Positions 11,646 to 23,017 of a DNA stretch of 64,000 nucleotides are shown in pieces. A program made the translations under genes and the position numbers. This DNA is from Massospora cicadina (lineage: Eukaryota; Entomophthoromycota; Entomophthoromycetes; Entomophthorales; Entomophthoraceae): positions 33,170-97,169 of the forward strand of contig JAKSZP010009544.1 of the NCBI GenBank assembly GCA_022478985.1, read 5' to 3'. The stretch's first letter is position 1, and the number at the start of each line of letters is the position of its first letter. The notes below the pieces were generated by a model that was not told the DNA's origin, did not search any database, and was given only the letters and a program-made list of their open reading frames with translations.

Positions 11646-12559
11646 ATGGACGCCTCCCTTTTTCAGAGTGATGTTATAAACTTCCCAAAGGGTCATTTTT
11701 ACCTTCTTACCAGATCAAGTGCCCCAAGTCAACCTTATTTGGTTAACCCCTTCTCCGCTCTTCCCACAATGGGCTCTACTTTTGAAGAAGGAATAGGTTT
11801 GGCCGTTTCTTTGATAAATTCTAAGCCTCTAATTCAATACTTTCCTTCTGCTGAGCTCAATTTTGAGTCATTATTGGATTTGTCTCTATCCATTCTAAAT
11901 CCACAATTGCCCTCACGCCCAATAAAGCAATTTCTTCCAATTTATATAAGTCATTCCTAATTGAGTCAGATCTTCTCTCAGAGTTCATTTCAGATTGGAC
12001 AGTTTTACTAACCAACAATTTTTTCAACCAAATTGGTAATTGGTAATGAATAAAATGTTGAGCTTCCATATCAGGAACTTCAGGGGAAATTGACTGAAGC
12101 CCCCAGCATTTCTTTTGCTTCTCATGAACTCAATAATTTGCTTGACCAAGATACTGCAGCTTACACGCTCTGGTTTGCAGGGCAAGTACTTTGCATATGG
12201 GCTTCCCCACTCCATGCATCACCAAATTCTCACTAACTCTTTTCCTTCTACTTTTAGCAGGCCTGCAGCCGCCACCTTCAAGATGCCATTTGTGCCTGCA
12301 TGATTACTTCATGGCTGGGGCTAATTGGGGGTATCTCAAATCAATGACACTAATTGGGGTCATGGTTCAACAGCCACCTGCACATCTCCCCTGTTTTTTG
12401 TTTCCTCTTATGGCAAGTGTTCTTGATGAAGCTTTCATAAAACATTCTGAACACAACGTCGGGCGCCTGTGCCATATAGAGATTAAATGGACTTATTTGC
12501 AATTGCATTTTCTTGCATTTTTGTTTTCCCCAAAATTCAGGTTTTCACCATCTTGCTAA
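11646..12559 (+). pseudogene. RE3 antisense gene, two exons, unknown protein
   Basis: A plus-strand gene opposite to gag-pol, between the pol tail and the 3' LTR, so that it would be read inward from that LTR and converge on pol. Exon 1 is 11646-12185 and exon 2 is 12269-12559. The intron (12186-12268, 83 nt, phase 0) has GT at 12186, a CTAAC branch-like site at 12233 and CTGCAG at its end, and it is needed to join the two frames. The product aligns with the one from RE5 at 27038-27579: LPYxEL, LDxDxxAY and Q before the intron, then CHLxL, YF, GAxxGYL and LI after it, with the Cys exactly five residues after the splice point in both. Exon 1 has a few stops and a likely frameshift at the T-run near 12020. 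I do not recognise the protein family. Confidence 0.62.
12186..12268 (+). other. RE3 antisense-gene intron (predicted)
   Basis: 83 nt from GTACTTTG to GCCTGCAG with CTAAC 32 nt before the end. Removing it joins codon CAA to CCG without changing frame. RE5 has an 83-nt counterpart at the same protein position. Confidence 0.6.
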
Positions 12560-13900
12560 TTTGGATATCCCAATCACTCTTCCAATTGCAGCATATTATC
12601 AGAATCCCCTCAGGTCCAAAAAACTTGGTTTTTCCTTGTTTTAACCCTTGCTAATATTTGATCTCATATCAACTTCAGCGGCCTATTTCATAATATCATC
12701 ATTCAACCTCCCTCCCCTCAGAGGCGTTGAAGAAGAGCTCATAATTTGCAACATGAGGCTTAAAAAACTAAATTTTTAAAAAGTTACCCCCTGTTCCCCC
12801 TTATATATAAGTTATTTTTTTCTATCTTTTAAATTAAATATATTTTTGTTATTTCATTAATTTATAATCTTTTAATTATTGTAATTAATATTTTTCTTTT
12901 TTTAATTTTATTTTTAAGAAATTTTCTGTGTAATCAATTAATTACATGACCAGTGAAAATATCTTTGATTGTGTAGGCATCATTTGCCATTTTTGAAATA
13001 ACCTTTATGTTCCTGATCATAGTGCATCTAGATTATTTTGGCAATCAAACCCATGTGTATCACAATAGGCTATTCATTCTCCAACAGTAAACACCCTAAA
13101 GGTAGCCCAACTCTTATCATTGGTTTTTTTGCCTGAATTCTTCTCTTAACATTGTTTCATAAGCTTGAGATTGGAGATCCACTATTATGTTTGTGAGCCA
13201 ATTTAGTTAATCATCTGCCACATCCCTGGAGTTGGCTCCACTTCAGAATAGAGAATTGGCGTCAAAGATGCCTTAAAATTAAATAATAACTCAATTGGAG
13301 TTTTTCCTGTTGCCAAATGGGAACTGATGTTTTTGCTAAAGTTAATGAACTTTAATAAGAGCCCAAAATGACGCTTTAACTAAAATCAACTTCCTTATCA
13401 TAGTGGCAATTATTTCAATGACTCATTTAACAACCCCATTTGTATCAGGTCTATAGGGTGCAGACACCTTCCATTTAATACCCATTAGATCATACAGGCG
13501 TGGTATTACAAATGAGGCGAAATTTTTTTCTGGTGTTCAGCAACACTTAAGGACACCCATGTCAAAGTACCAACTGTCCAGGATAAATTTGGCAGTACTT
13601 ATGGCATCAGCTTGAGTTTAAGCTCGGGTTTCAACCAATTTTGTAAGGTGCTTGATTGCTACTATGATGTAACATACTCCATCCATATTCACAATTAATG
13701 GTCTCATAACGTCAATTGAGACCATGTGCCATGAAAATCCTGGCTTCACCAATTGGTAATTTGTCACATTTTTATGTGGCTTGTGGAGCTGACATTCCAC
13801 TCAACTGGTAACATAATTGGCAACATTGTAACTTATGGACTCCCAATAGTAGTATTGCCTAATGTGTTTGAGTATCTTTCTTAACTCACCATGTCTGACA
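12560..13900 (-). pseudogene. RE3 integrase and pol tail (broken)
   Basis: Minus-strand integrase. The block SIDVMRPLIVNMDGVCYIIV with AIKHLTKLVE (13620-13720) is the first DDE block with Asp to Lys change. The block PYRPDTNGVVK near 13450 is the third and has lost its Glu (VVK for VER). The upstream HHCC part is around 13790-13900. The tail near 12610-12740 (RGGRLNDDIMK, then DMRSNISKG) matches the tail of RE5 near 27680-27790. Integrase would insert the cDNA into the genome; this copy is dead. Confidence 0.8.
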
Positions 13901-14079
13901 ACTTTATAGGTGGCCCAAATTATTTATGTACATTCCAAAGTTTTCAGAGAAAAAAGCCTCTTTTTGTCCATCTTTTTTAATAAATTGATGTTGAAAAATT
14001 TAGTCTTCTCCATTGCATTTTTCAATGCTTTCTAATTTTTAACTGGCACTTCTTGTAAGTCCTCAAGGATTATTTGCTT

Positions 14080-15430
14080 AAATAGGTCATCATCATGATC
14101 TTTCACATCAAGAATGACTGGTAACCTTGACAAACCATTAGCAATTTATTTGTCTCCAGCCTAATGTTCTATCTCAATGTCATAGGCCTACAACTAAAAA
14201 GCCCGCTGCGCCAATCTCTCTTCTGGTTATTTGAGATTATGAAGCCACCAAAGAGAGGTGTGTTCAGTAACAATCCTAAATGCATTCTGTGGATAAAGAC
14301 TTAAAATCGCTTGCAGGTATATATCTCTGCAAGACATTCTCCCTCTGTGACCATATAGATCCTCATAGCCTTTGAGAGAGTTTGAATGACATATGCCACA
14401 GAATGTTCAGCCCCATTTTGTCTACTTGACTAAGAACACTTCTATTGCCATCAGAAATGCATCTGATTGAATAATGATGGCCTCTCAAAATTTTGATATT
14501 TAAATTCAGACTCAATGTCAAATATCTCTGAAAGCATCAAATGCAATTTGAGTCTCCTCATTCCAGACTAAGCCCTTTTTTGTATCTTTTGATAAATGAA
14601 AAGGTTGATCGGCTTTTTTAAAAAATTCTCATTGAATTGGCAATAGTTACTGACCATTATTAAAAACTTGAATATCATGAACATTTTTAGGGACTGACAT
14701 CTGCTTGATTGCTTCTATCTTCTGGTCTTGGGCTTGAGTCCCTCTGCGTTAATTACAAAACCCAATTATTCCGATTTCTCCTTTAAGAAATGGCACTTTC
14801 TTGGCTTATTTTGAGATTTGTAGAAGCCAGTTGCTTGGACTCTTCCTCAAGGTGGTGTAGGTGATTGGTGAAAATTTGGCTAAATACATTAGTATTTTAC
14901 AGATAGAGAAGTACACAGGACAGCTTCAGATCAGATAAAAATGTATCCATTGCCAGAGGAATGTCACAGGGGCATTGCACAAGCCTTGAGGCATTCTCAT
15001 CGGCTGGTACAACCCCTGTGTCATGATAATGTCATATTTTTATTGATCCTCCAGGGGCATATCTATCTGCCAATAATTATGATTAAGTCCATGGCGGAGA
15101 AAAATTTGGCTCCTCCTAACTGGTACAGTGCATTTTTGATATTAGGCAGGAGATATGAGTACTTTTTAGTGATTTTATTCAACCAATGGTAATTAATTAT
15201 GACTCAATTCAATCAGTCTTCCTTTTTAACATTCAATATAGAACTCACCCATAAGCTGGATGATGGTACGAGTATTCCATTCTCTATGAGTTAATAATTT
15301 CTCTGAAAACAACTGCCTCTGCCACCCTAGACCTTCAAATAGACCTCAATCAAATTGATCCAGCATCCCCAGTATCAACTTGGTGCAAAACATACTTTGC
15401 GCACTTAAAGATCATGATCATCTTGCGCAA
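14080..15430 (-). pseudogene. RE3 RT and RNase H (broken)
   Basis: Minus-strand RT pieces. Near 14960-15000 a degraded MPxGLxNAPATF region is seen, and LSCVLLYL followed by a stop stands where YLDD should be. FTNHLHHLEEESKQLASTNL follows (about 14820-14880). RNase H and its linker follow, with LSRLPVILDV near 14100-14130 at the end of the domain. Numerous stops and frameshifts. Order and spacing fit RE3. Confidence 0.72.
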
Positions 15431-15995
15431 ACATATATTGATTTCAAATAAGGCCAGAACTTCATCCTTATGACCCTCCATTAGCCCAGCAAATCAATCC
15501 CTTTTATTTAGCATGTGGATATTCCCATCGTTCTCCTTTGGTAATACTAATTCATCTAGTTCTCCAAATTCATGGAAGGAACGAATCTCTGATAGTGGTT
15601 TCAACTAAGCAAATGCAACTACCTGATGCCATTTTACTTTTATTGTATTTTTCTTATATTGGCTAAAAGGACCCAAAGATCCTCATGACTAGGGATAAAA
15701 GTTCATGAGGTTACCCAAGGCTGAATCCTCAATTGTTTCCAAGAAGTTTTTGATTTCTGAATATAACTGTTCTGGGATCTCCAAAGTCAGTCCAGTCTCG
15801 ATGATTTGTTGCATTTCCACTGAATTATGACATCTTCCTTAGAACAGATCGGGATTCCACAGTTTTCATCTACATATTAGGTTAAATTCTGGATTTTCTT
15901 CCCAACCAATTTGTAACTGAAAGATAATATTCCGTACTTATAAACTAAATGATGAAAAGCATTCACTTACTTATGAGAGCCTTCCCCTCACGTTG

Positions 15996-16480
15996 CTAAA
16001 CCAGTGGCAACGTCTGACACAGATTAGTCAAAGTATTTTCCTCAAAGTCACATTTGACCCCACACTTTAGCACAAAATTGATGCCAATGAGGATGTAATA
16101 ATTCTGATTGGCCAGGACAATCATCAGTGCCAATATGACCAAGATTCTTAACAATAGTGGCAGATCACTATAGGCCCTGCAGGAAGCTGTAGAGTCAGGG
16201 CCAGCCGTCACATACTGCTTCCTAAGCTCTAGATCCAGTTTGGCCTTTAATTTACTAACTAATTTGGTTGATACTATATTCTTTGGTGCTACACTGTTAA
16301 TTATTAAGGGGAGGATACCCCAGTGGTAGAATAGGGACATCTACCACTGCCTCTCTAAGTTCAATTCCAGTCAGGAACTTTGGATAGGGGACAATTATGA
16401 CTGTGTTGGGTTGCGCACCAATTCCCTGAACTGAGATAGCAAAAAGTAAAGGTGGTCCATAGAGTTCCTGGCCTATCATA
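15996..16480 (-). pseudogene. RE3 protease (dead active site)
   Basis: Reads NSVAPKNIVSTKLVSKLKAK where the aspartic protease motif DSGAPxNIISTKLV is expected, so the catalytic Asp is Asn and the Gly is Val. The C-terminal LANQNYYILIGINFVLKCGV (ILIG being the psi-loop motif) is well kept. An upstream frame at 16297-16479 is the gag-protease linker. A piece of this linker also occurs inside the RE9 LTR. Confidence 0.8.
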
Positions 16481-16656
16481 TGCTGCGCATGGAAGTTTTC
16501 TGGATTTTATCCTCCTTTCCCATTCATTTGGTTTCCCCTTAATTGGTGCGGTATCATCCCCAGGTGACCCACCTCAAATAGAATTAAAAATACACCGTCA
16601 ATTGTTACCCTGACAAGGACTCAGTTTACCAAAATATCCATATACATGCACTCAGA

Positions 16657-16710
16657 AAAATAAGATAAGCTTTTTTTAGTACTAGATGGTCCAAAATAAG
16701 ATAAGCTTTT
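16657..16710. repeat. micro-insertion site 1 with 18-nt direct repeats
   Basis: AAAATAAGATAAGCTTTT at 16657-16674 and again at 16693-16710, identical, flanking TTTAGTACTAGATGGTCC. The central 16 nt are the same as at 16947 and 33126. See findings. Confidence 0.95.
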
Positions 16711-16926
16711 GTTTGCTGCTTGTATAACAGATATGTTAGCCAAATACAGGGTATAAATCAATTGAGCTGATATATCAGGGAATGTTTCTCAAACCAGACT
16801 AATTGGAATCAATAAGTTTACTTTACTTACTTTGCCATTCAATAAGTTAGTCTCATCTTTAGAGTTTTGGACCTTTTCCATTAATTGTCAGGCATATGGG
16901 CGAGCTACCTCCTTTAAAATTTCACA

Positions 16927-16982
16927 AGCAATTCCCTTATATTTTTTTTAGTACTAGATGGTAGCAATTCCCTTATATTTTT
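16927..16982. repeat. micro-insertion site 2 with 20-nt direct repeats
   Basis: AGCAATTCCCTTATATTTTT at 16927-16946 and 16963-16982, identical, flanking TTTAGTACTAGATGGT at 16947-16962. Lies in the RE3 gag-protease junction. Confidence 0.95.
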
Positions 16983-16989
16983 GATCTCG

Positions 16990-18050
16990 TTATCACGTTT
17001 ACATCTTGGTAGACAATTTGATGAAGTGGATCTAACTCAGGTTTATCTGTGAATAAATCTGACTTGTCAATTCATATAATTTATCTGAGGGAACTTAGTT
17101 ACCTGCGTTTCTAGACAGTCCCTCATCTAGACCACATGGTCTTTTCCCTTCCCAGCAGAAATTTCTTGTTTCTCCTTGGGCTGGAACAAATTGAACTGAT
17201 CATTTGGTTCACATTGTCCACAATTATTGGCGATATTACCAGGCTGCCCACACTTATTACAAGTCAATCAGGGTTTAATGGGCGGCCTAGATCCTTCATA
17301 CTGTTTATCTTAATTCCCATGATTGTTGAAATCTCTGAATTTGTCAGGGAACTGTCCTGAACCCTTATTATTGTTCAACTGGTGATTTATTTTATATGTC
17401 CAATAAGGTGCCTCAAACGTTGCTGACAAGACCTTTATATGTTCTACCATTTAGGAAATTGTATATTTGCTAGTAAGAGTGGACGCCATCATTTGGCGCA
17501 AGTTTTGGTGAGGGTACAATGCGTTCTGCATTTCTATACTTCTGTCAAAATCAGTCATCATATTAGTCCCATTGAGGATTTGTGCTTTCTCATAGAAAAC
17601 AATTGGCAAACGCACCTACCGTTTTGTTCTTCTTAAAGGGAAGTCACATGTACACTTGCTTACAGGCTAGCATCTTGTCTGGACTACCAAATTCTTTCGA
17701 AATTGCCTCCTTTTCCTCCTTATAGCTCTAGTTTTCCCCGCAAAGATAAGGCAAAACTAGATTTTGACATGAAGTATCTAGTCAATATGTGTAGGTGACA
17801 GCTTTGCGCTAGTCACTATAGCCATATATCGTCATCTCAAACAAATGGAAAAAAGGTGTATTATCTTAATGGAAAATGGGCAACTTCAAAAAGCATTTAA
17901 AATCTTCAGTGATGATTGTGCAGTACTTCTAATTGGAATTCAAGCAGACACTGGAGTTGCTTCATGCATAACTTCAGGAAGCGCCGCATTTGTTGGGGGT
18001 TTTCTTGAAAAGATTGAATTGTGCTGTCAGCACAACTTTCTAATTCAATA
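16990..18050 (-). pseudogene. RE3 gag capsid and zinc knuckle (broken)
   Basis: Minus-strand Gag. The pattern MTDFDRSIEMQNALYPHQNL (about 17490-17560) and the following residues lead into a zinc knuckle at 17220-17261. Capsid pieces lie up to about 18050. Several stops. It sits between the coiled-coil region and protease, in the proper order. Confidence 0.68.
17220..17261 (-). other. RE3 Gag zinc knuckle relic
   Basis: Translates to CNKCGQPGNIANNC: C-x2-C-x4-N-x4-C, the CCHC knuckle with His replaced by Asn. Confidence 0.8.
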
Positions 18051-18059
18051 GATGTCAAC

Positions 18060-19340
18060 TCATCATCAATTAAATTCTCCTCATGGAAATCATCTTATGA
18101 GCATGTATACTTAGAGGCTTCAAAAACATCCAATTGTCTAAGGACTTTTTCCTCCCAAGCAAAGTGATTTCAGTGTTTTTTCCAAAGTTGACAATCACTA
18201 TCAATTTTACCTTATAAAGTTGCTTTCGAGGTTTTGATTTCTTTCTACAGCTTAGCCTTTTACTTTTGGATATGAAATAAATGTTTTTATTGTTCACAAT
18301 TATCCTTTTCATACTTGAAAATTTCACCATCTAATTGCATGACTTTAAGCTTCAGCAAATCTAATTCAGATCAAGTCACTGATTCTAATACATTCTTTTT
18401 GACAATTTCCAGTTTTGTATGAAGCTTGTCAATTTCAGCTCTCATTTCCTCGCTAAATCTTTCAACTTTTCTTGCCATATTTTTGACGGCCTTCTTAATT
18501 TCCCATATCCCATTGATCAAATTTAGCATGACCATGTGTATTTCAGTGTTGGAAGCAACCATTGGCTCAGTTGCCTTCTGAACTCAAATCAAATCAGCAA
18601 TATTTGATTCAGCCATAGTCAGTGTTTATCTACATCAGCTTCCATTGGTGAATGAACCCAATCTGGTTGATAATCTCTTTAATTATCCCCTGAAGTTTAG
18701 CATTCAGCTTAGCCACTAGATTCTTAATTTGGGTACTTGACTGCAGAACACACTGCAATGTAGAGTCCAAGACAGCTCAAATCTGTTGAAAGCTGATGTC
18801 TATTTGTCACATCAATACCTGCTGTTGTACACTGTTGTGTTGAGTGTAATTTACTAGATTGGCGATCACCTCCAGCTGTTAGACTCAGATAGCTTTCATG
18901 TTCTGGGTAGTTGTCTTTATATAGTTTATAACATAATCACTGATGTTACCAATGCTTTGCAGATATCCTGCTAAGGCCAAAGTTTTCATATTGAGGAAGC
19001 TTTTGAAGTGTCATATTATCTCTTCCTGATTTGTCATGTTGTTAATAATCCACAGTTTTGATCCAGAGTATTGGTCAGTAAAATTTGGAATCCTCTCATC
19101 AAGATATTGCTAATACCAGGTAATTTTTTATACTTTGCTCCAAAGGTGGTTCTAGATTGCTACAGCGTTCTCAAACACTCCAATCATCAATAGATGGATA
19201 TATTAAGCATCCACCAGCAGACCTTCCTCCTATTGGATATTTCCTCAATGGGATGATGATTATCATGATCCCTCATTTCATTGGTGCTCCATATTAGTTA
19301 AATACTTTAACATTTTTATTTTTGTATGTGCTCAACTCAT
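18060..19340 (-). pseudogene. RE3 gag N-terminal coiled-coil region
   Basis: Minus-strand helical, Lys/Glu-rich sequence. The frame 18371-18562 reads as heptad-like KAVKNMARKVERFSEEMRAE and continues with further charged helices (18070-18330 in another frame). The region immediately follows the PBS. Long coiled-coil leaders before capsid are seen again in RE5 (33040-33360). This part may help Gag oligomerise; that is inference from composition only. Confidence 0.55.
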
Positions 19341-19358
19341 CCCCTGTAGTGAGCACCA
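19341..19358 (-). other. RE3 primer-binding site
   Basis: The plus strand reads CCCCTGTAGTGAGCACCA; on the element strand this is TGGTGCTCACTACAGGGG directly beside the 5' LTR. It is complementary to a tRNA 3' end that would have acceptor strand 5'-GCTCACT. I cannot assign the tRNA. Confidence 0.85.
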
Positions 19359-20071
19359 TGTATAAAAGCTGCGGCATTTTCACTGGTACATAGGTTTGCT
19401 TCGCTGCTGACTTTAAATTAAATATGGACTTGCTTATTGTATGAAGACAATTTAGCTTATTCAAATTGATGAATGGGTAGATTTGGATTACTCTGGATTT
19501 AACACTTAGACAAGAACTCTTTTCAATAAGAAGCAGATAAACTACAAGATATAATAAAATAAGAAATAGGCCTAAGGCGTTTTTTTACTAAATCTAGGGA
19601 ATCTTTATAGGCTAAACTAAGGGAGGACATGTTCTAGGTTAAGTCATGGAAACCATAGTGGTCTCTGCAGGCCTAGCCAATGAAAAGTGATATTGGTTTG
19701 TTTTTTGGAAAAAACCAAGCTGATTTTAACAAGGAATAGTGTATTTAGATCGCCATCATATCAGCCCACATGTTGGCTACCAAACCTGATAATTTTCCAT
19801 GAGTAATTGTCCTTTTTGAAATGACTTACTCATATCCACATTGTTGGCAAAAATTCCTGACAAAATTGTAGCCATAATTATCATTGGATACGATCCTTTA
19901 AGAATTACAATTAGACATTTGGTCAGTTTTTATTGCCTAATAGATAATATAATTAAATGGTCATCTAAAGCTTAATAAATAAGCAAGATTAAATAAACAA
20001 ACAAATAAAATAATTAAATTAGAGCTTAACTAACCACAAGCTGGATAATGTGATTATATAAAATTCTCACA
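19359..20071 (-). repeat. RE3 5' LTR
   Basis: 713 bp, TGTATAAAAG to CTCACA on the plus strand, aligned to 10847-11560. The PBS abuts it. Confidence 0.9.
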
Positions 20072-21180
20072 ATCTCAACTATTGCTTGTACATAAAAATA
20101 TGGAAGCCATAAATATTCATAGGATACTGACACTTGAAAAGATAACAAAAAAGGACTTGTACCCGCTACCAGGCATTAATATTACTCTGAATTCTTTATG
20201 AAGTCTAAAATATTTTTTAGTGATCAATATAGCCTGTGTCAACTGGCAGATGAGGATTTCACCAGATTATCAGGAGAAATTCTCCCTGATCAGTAGCCTG
20301 GGGCTTTTAAGCCCCTTTGGATTCCATAAAGCTCTGCTAAGCTCTTTCTAACTTCTTGTGCACATTAATTTACATTTTCAGTGACTCCAAGTTAATTTAT
20401 GCTGATATAACTTATTGGCTTCATTGTATACTTGTCAGACGTTTCAAGCATATTCAGCACCACCAGGAGGCCTCTAAATGGCTGCGCACATTTGATTTGA
20501 AGCAGAAACAAAGTAAGTTACCTCTTTTCAAGAGACAGCAAGATTTCCTGGGGCATGAAATTAACCCTTCAGGATTAAACCTCAAGATGGGAAGGCAAAC
20601 GCCATCGTGATAATTGAGCTTCCAAAGTAGAATGAGGGATGTACAAGTGCTCTTTGGAATGGTGGGATAGTGCTGGAAGTTAATCACCAATTTTATGGAC
20701 TTTGTGGCGCCCCTCACATACCTGCTTACAAAGTAAAAAAAGTTCAAGTGAGGCCTGGAGCAAGAGCAGTCCTTAGCAGAGTTAAAGGTAAGATTGGTAG
20801 AGGCGCCAATCTTGGCCTATCCAGACTTTAACTAGAAATTATATATATATAAACCGGAGCCAGTGATTTAGGACTTGGTACGATCTTGGAACAATTGAAT
20901 GAGGATGGGGTTGATCAACCAATTGTGTACTATCAAAAGTTTCTGAGTAAAGAAGAGAATAAATAAATGGTCACCAAGTGCAAGTATGGGCAGTGAGCAG
21001 GGTTGTCAAACAATATTCTTTTTCAATTTTAAAGGGTTATTTTTAAAGTAGTCATAAATCATGCATCACTCTGGTGGTTGAAAATTATAAAGGATCCTGA
21101 TGGACGCCTTGGACATTGAGCTTACTCCTCCAAGAATATGATTTAAAAACATACATTGAGCAGTAGATAACCACCTCAGC
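20072..21180 (+). pseudogene. RE1 RT and RNase H, continued (broken)
   Basis: RT resumes after RE3: KKDLYPLPGINITLNSL (about 20150-20200), VNWQMRISPDYQEKFSLI (20236-20290), SPFGFHKALLSSF for MPFGLxNAPxxFQ (about 20310-20350). The YxDD box is not recognisable. DFLGHEINPSGL follows near 20546. RNase H and linker traces extend to about 21180. The exact resumption of motif order proves that RE3 was inserted in this gene. Confidence 0.78.
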
Positions 21181-22560
21181 GCAGATGTCTTTCCAATCTT
21201 ATTGGTGTTCTAATTGTAACCACCAGAGAGTGATTAAATTTATGACTTTATTGGATACCAGAAGAGGCCTAGCAGAGCAAGACAGAGGAAGTCAAGAGCA
21301 TCCTGAGGAGATGTTCCAAAGCCACCTGGCGTGTCAATGGAAATCTACAACATAAGAAATATAATATCTGGTACCCATATATCTAACCTAAAGACCACAT
21401 GGAGTTAGTAAAGGAGGCTCATAAGCACTTGAGCCATGTAGAGATTCCAAAAAATGATGGCCTACCTTAAAATGAGAGGTTTTAATGGGAATGCATTTCA
21501 GATGAAGTGCATCAAGCCTTGAAGTTGTGTATACCTTCTACAAGTTTCCATCTGATAAAAAATGATCAAGTTTATTTTGATTCCCCCAAAAAGTTATTCA
21601 GAAATGTCCAATTGATGTGAGTAGGACCCTTACCAACTGCCTCCTATGGATCTAAGACCATTTTTGTAGTGCTTGACCACTTTACCAAGTGGTTCAAGGC
21701 CTCAGAAGTCAAAATGTACGCTGCAAACTCCACCGCTCGCTTCCTGCACAAATAAGTTATCACTAAGCATGGTTGTCCTTGAATTTTATTATCAGACAAT
21801 GGGAAGAATACATCTCAGATGTGGCGAGGAATTGATGGACCTAGTGGGAGTGAAGCAGTATTCACTACCCCCCATACTACACCCAAAAATGGAAGCCTTC
21901 AGTGAGTGAATGGAACGTTGGTAGGGATTTTAAAGAAGATTTCCCTCAATTAAAAGTCAAGATGGCATCAGTTGCTGCCCTCAGAGTTGTTGGCTTACCC
22001 ATTAAGCCAACACTGAACGATTGAGAAAACCTTTTTCAAAGTCCTGTATGGGCGAGAGGTAGCTCTGCCAACCCTCCTAGCACCAATAATCTCAGCTGAC
22101 CAGAAGAAACTACCGTCTAGAATCTATAAGCAGAATCTAGTCGATGAGCTTATAAAAATTCAGCTAGAGACTTTAAACAGAAAAAATCAACTATCCCTAA
22201 AAACAAACTGAAGAGTTAGAGATGCATTAGGTTACAAAATTAAACCTAGGAGACAATGTTCTACTCTACCATTTATGAATAAAACAATTAAAAATACTGG
22301 CCATTAAGACTATGCCTACCACTGTCTTAACATATAGAGGAGCGAAATAATTCTTTCAGGATGGCGATACAAACATTGTGTCTAATAAAGTGCTTGTCTG
22401 CATCTCAGATCATCCACTAGGTATAATCTTGGGAGAAGAAAGGTTTCAGATTAAGCAGAAACTGGTTCAGGAGTTCATTCCTCGACCTGTGGAATGATAA
22501 GAATTCAACCTTAAACTAGTGGAGGTACAAACGATCAACCCACTGTGGATGGGGGTGAAT
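21180..22560 (+). pseudogene. RE1 integrase (broken)
   Basis: Core blocks are readable across frames: GPLPTASYGSKTIFVVLDHF with TKW (about 21627-21695) holds the first catalytic Asp; LLSDNGKNTSQMW (about 21787) holds the second; VNGTLVGILKKIS (about 21907) is the third block, where a stop has replaced the Glu-Arg. The C-terminal part runs on to about 22560. No chromodomain recognised. Confidence 0.8.
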
Positions 22561-23017
22561 GAGCCCCATTTATAGATTTAGGTAAACCGAGAAAATTTAA
22601 GCAACATCAGGAAGACAGCATGTAAATAAGTTTTAACCTAAAGAGCTAGAGGAGTTACTTTTTAAAGACAACAATGCCACCAAAATATAGTATGTTTTTC
22701 AGTCCCATATATAGCTTCAGAGATCAAATTACTTTCTCATTCCGCCAATGATACTATGACGAGCAGATCATCTTATGTTAATGAGAGCGTTTGAGCACCA
22801 AAAGTAAATTTTAATAAAATGGGCAACCTTCCAATTTTGAGAGTCGCTCAAAATTCTGATGTGAGGCATTCATAGGAGCGCCATTGCTTGACCCTTATGA
22901 TTATCTGAGTTTTCAAAAATTTGTTAATAATTGAATAAAACAAGAAGAGACACTGGCTTAACAACCAGATGCGCGACTAGTGAAAGAGCCCCTTAAGATC
23001 AGTTTCAGAGATAACCA

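Larger units (their letters stand above)
10847..20071 (-). mobile_element. RE3: Ty3/gypsy element with antisense gene
   Basis: A 9.2-kb minus-strand element bounded by LTRs of about 714 bp. Reading leftward from 20071: 5' LTR, PBS, long coiled-coil Gag, zinc knuckle, protease, RT, RNase H, integrase, pol tail, then about 1 kb holding a plus-strand gene, then the 3' LTR. It interrupts the RT of RE1. The flanking five bases (ACATC and ATCTC) agree at only three positions, so the target duplication has decayed. It carries two identical micro-insertions in gag. Confidence 0.88.

Noticed and set aside
16675..16692. Micro-insertion as ordinary microsatellite slippage
   Set aside because: The insert is the same at three places with different flanks, so it does not derive from the local sequence.
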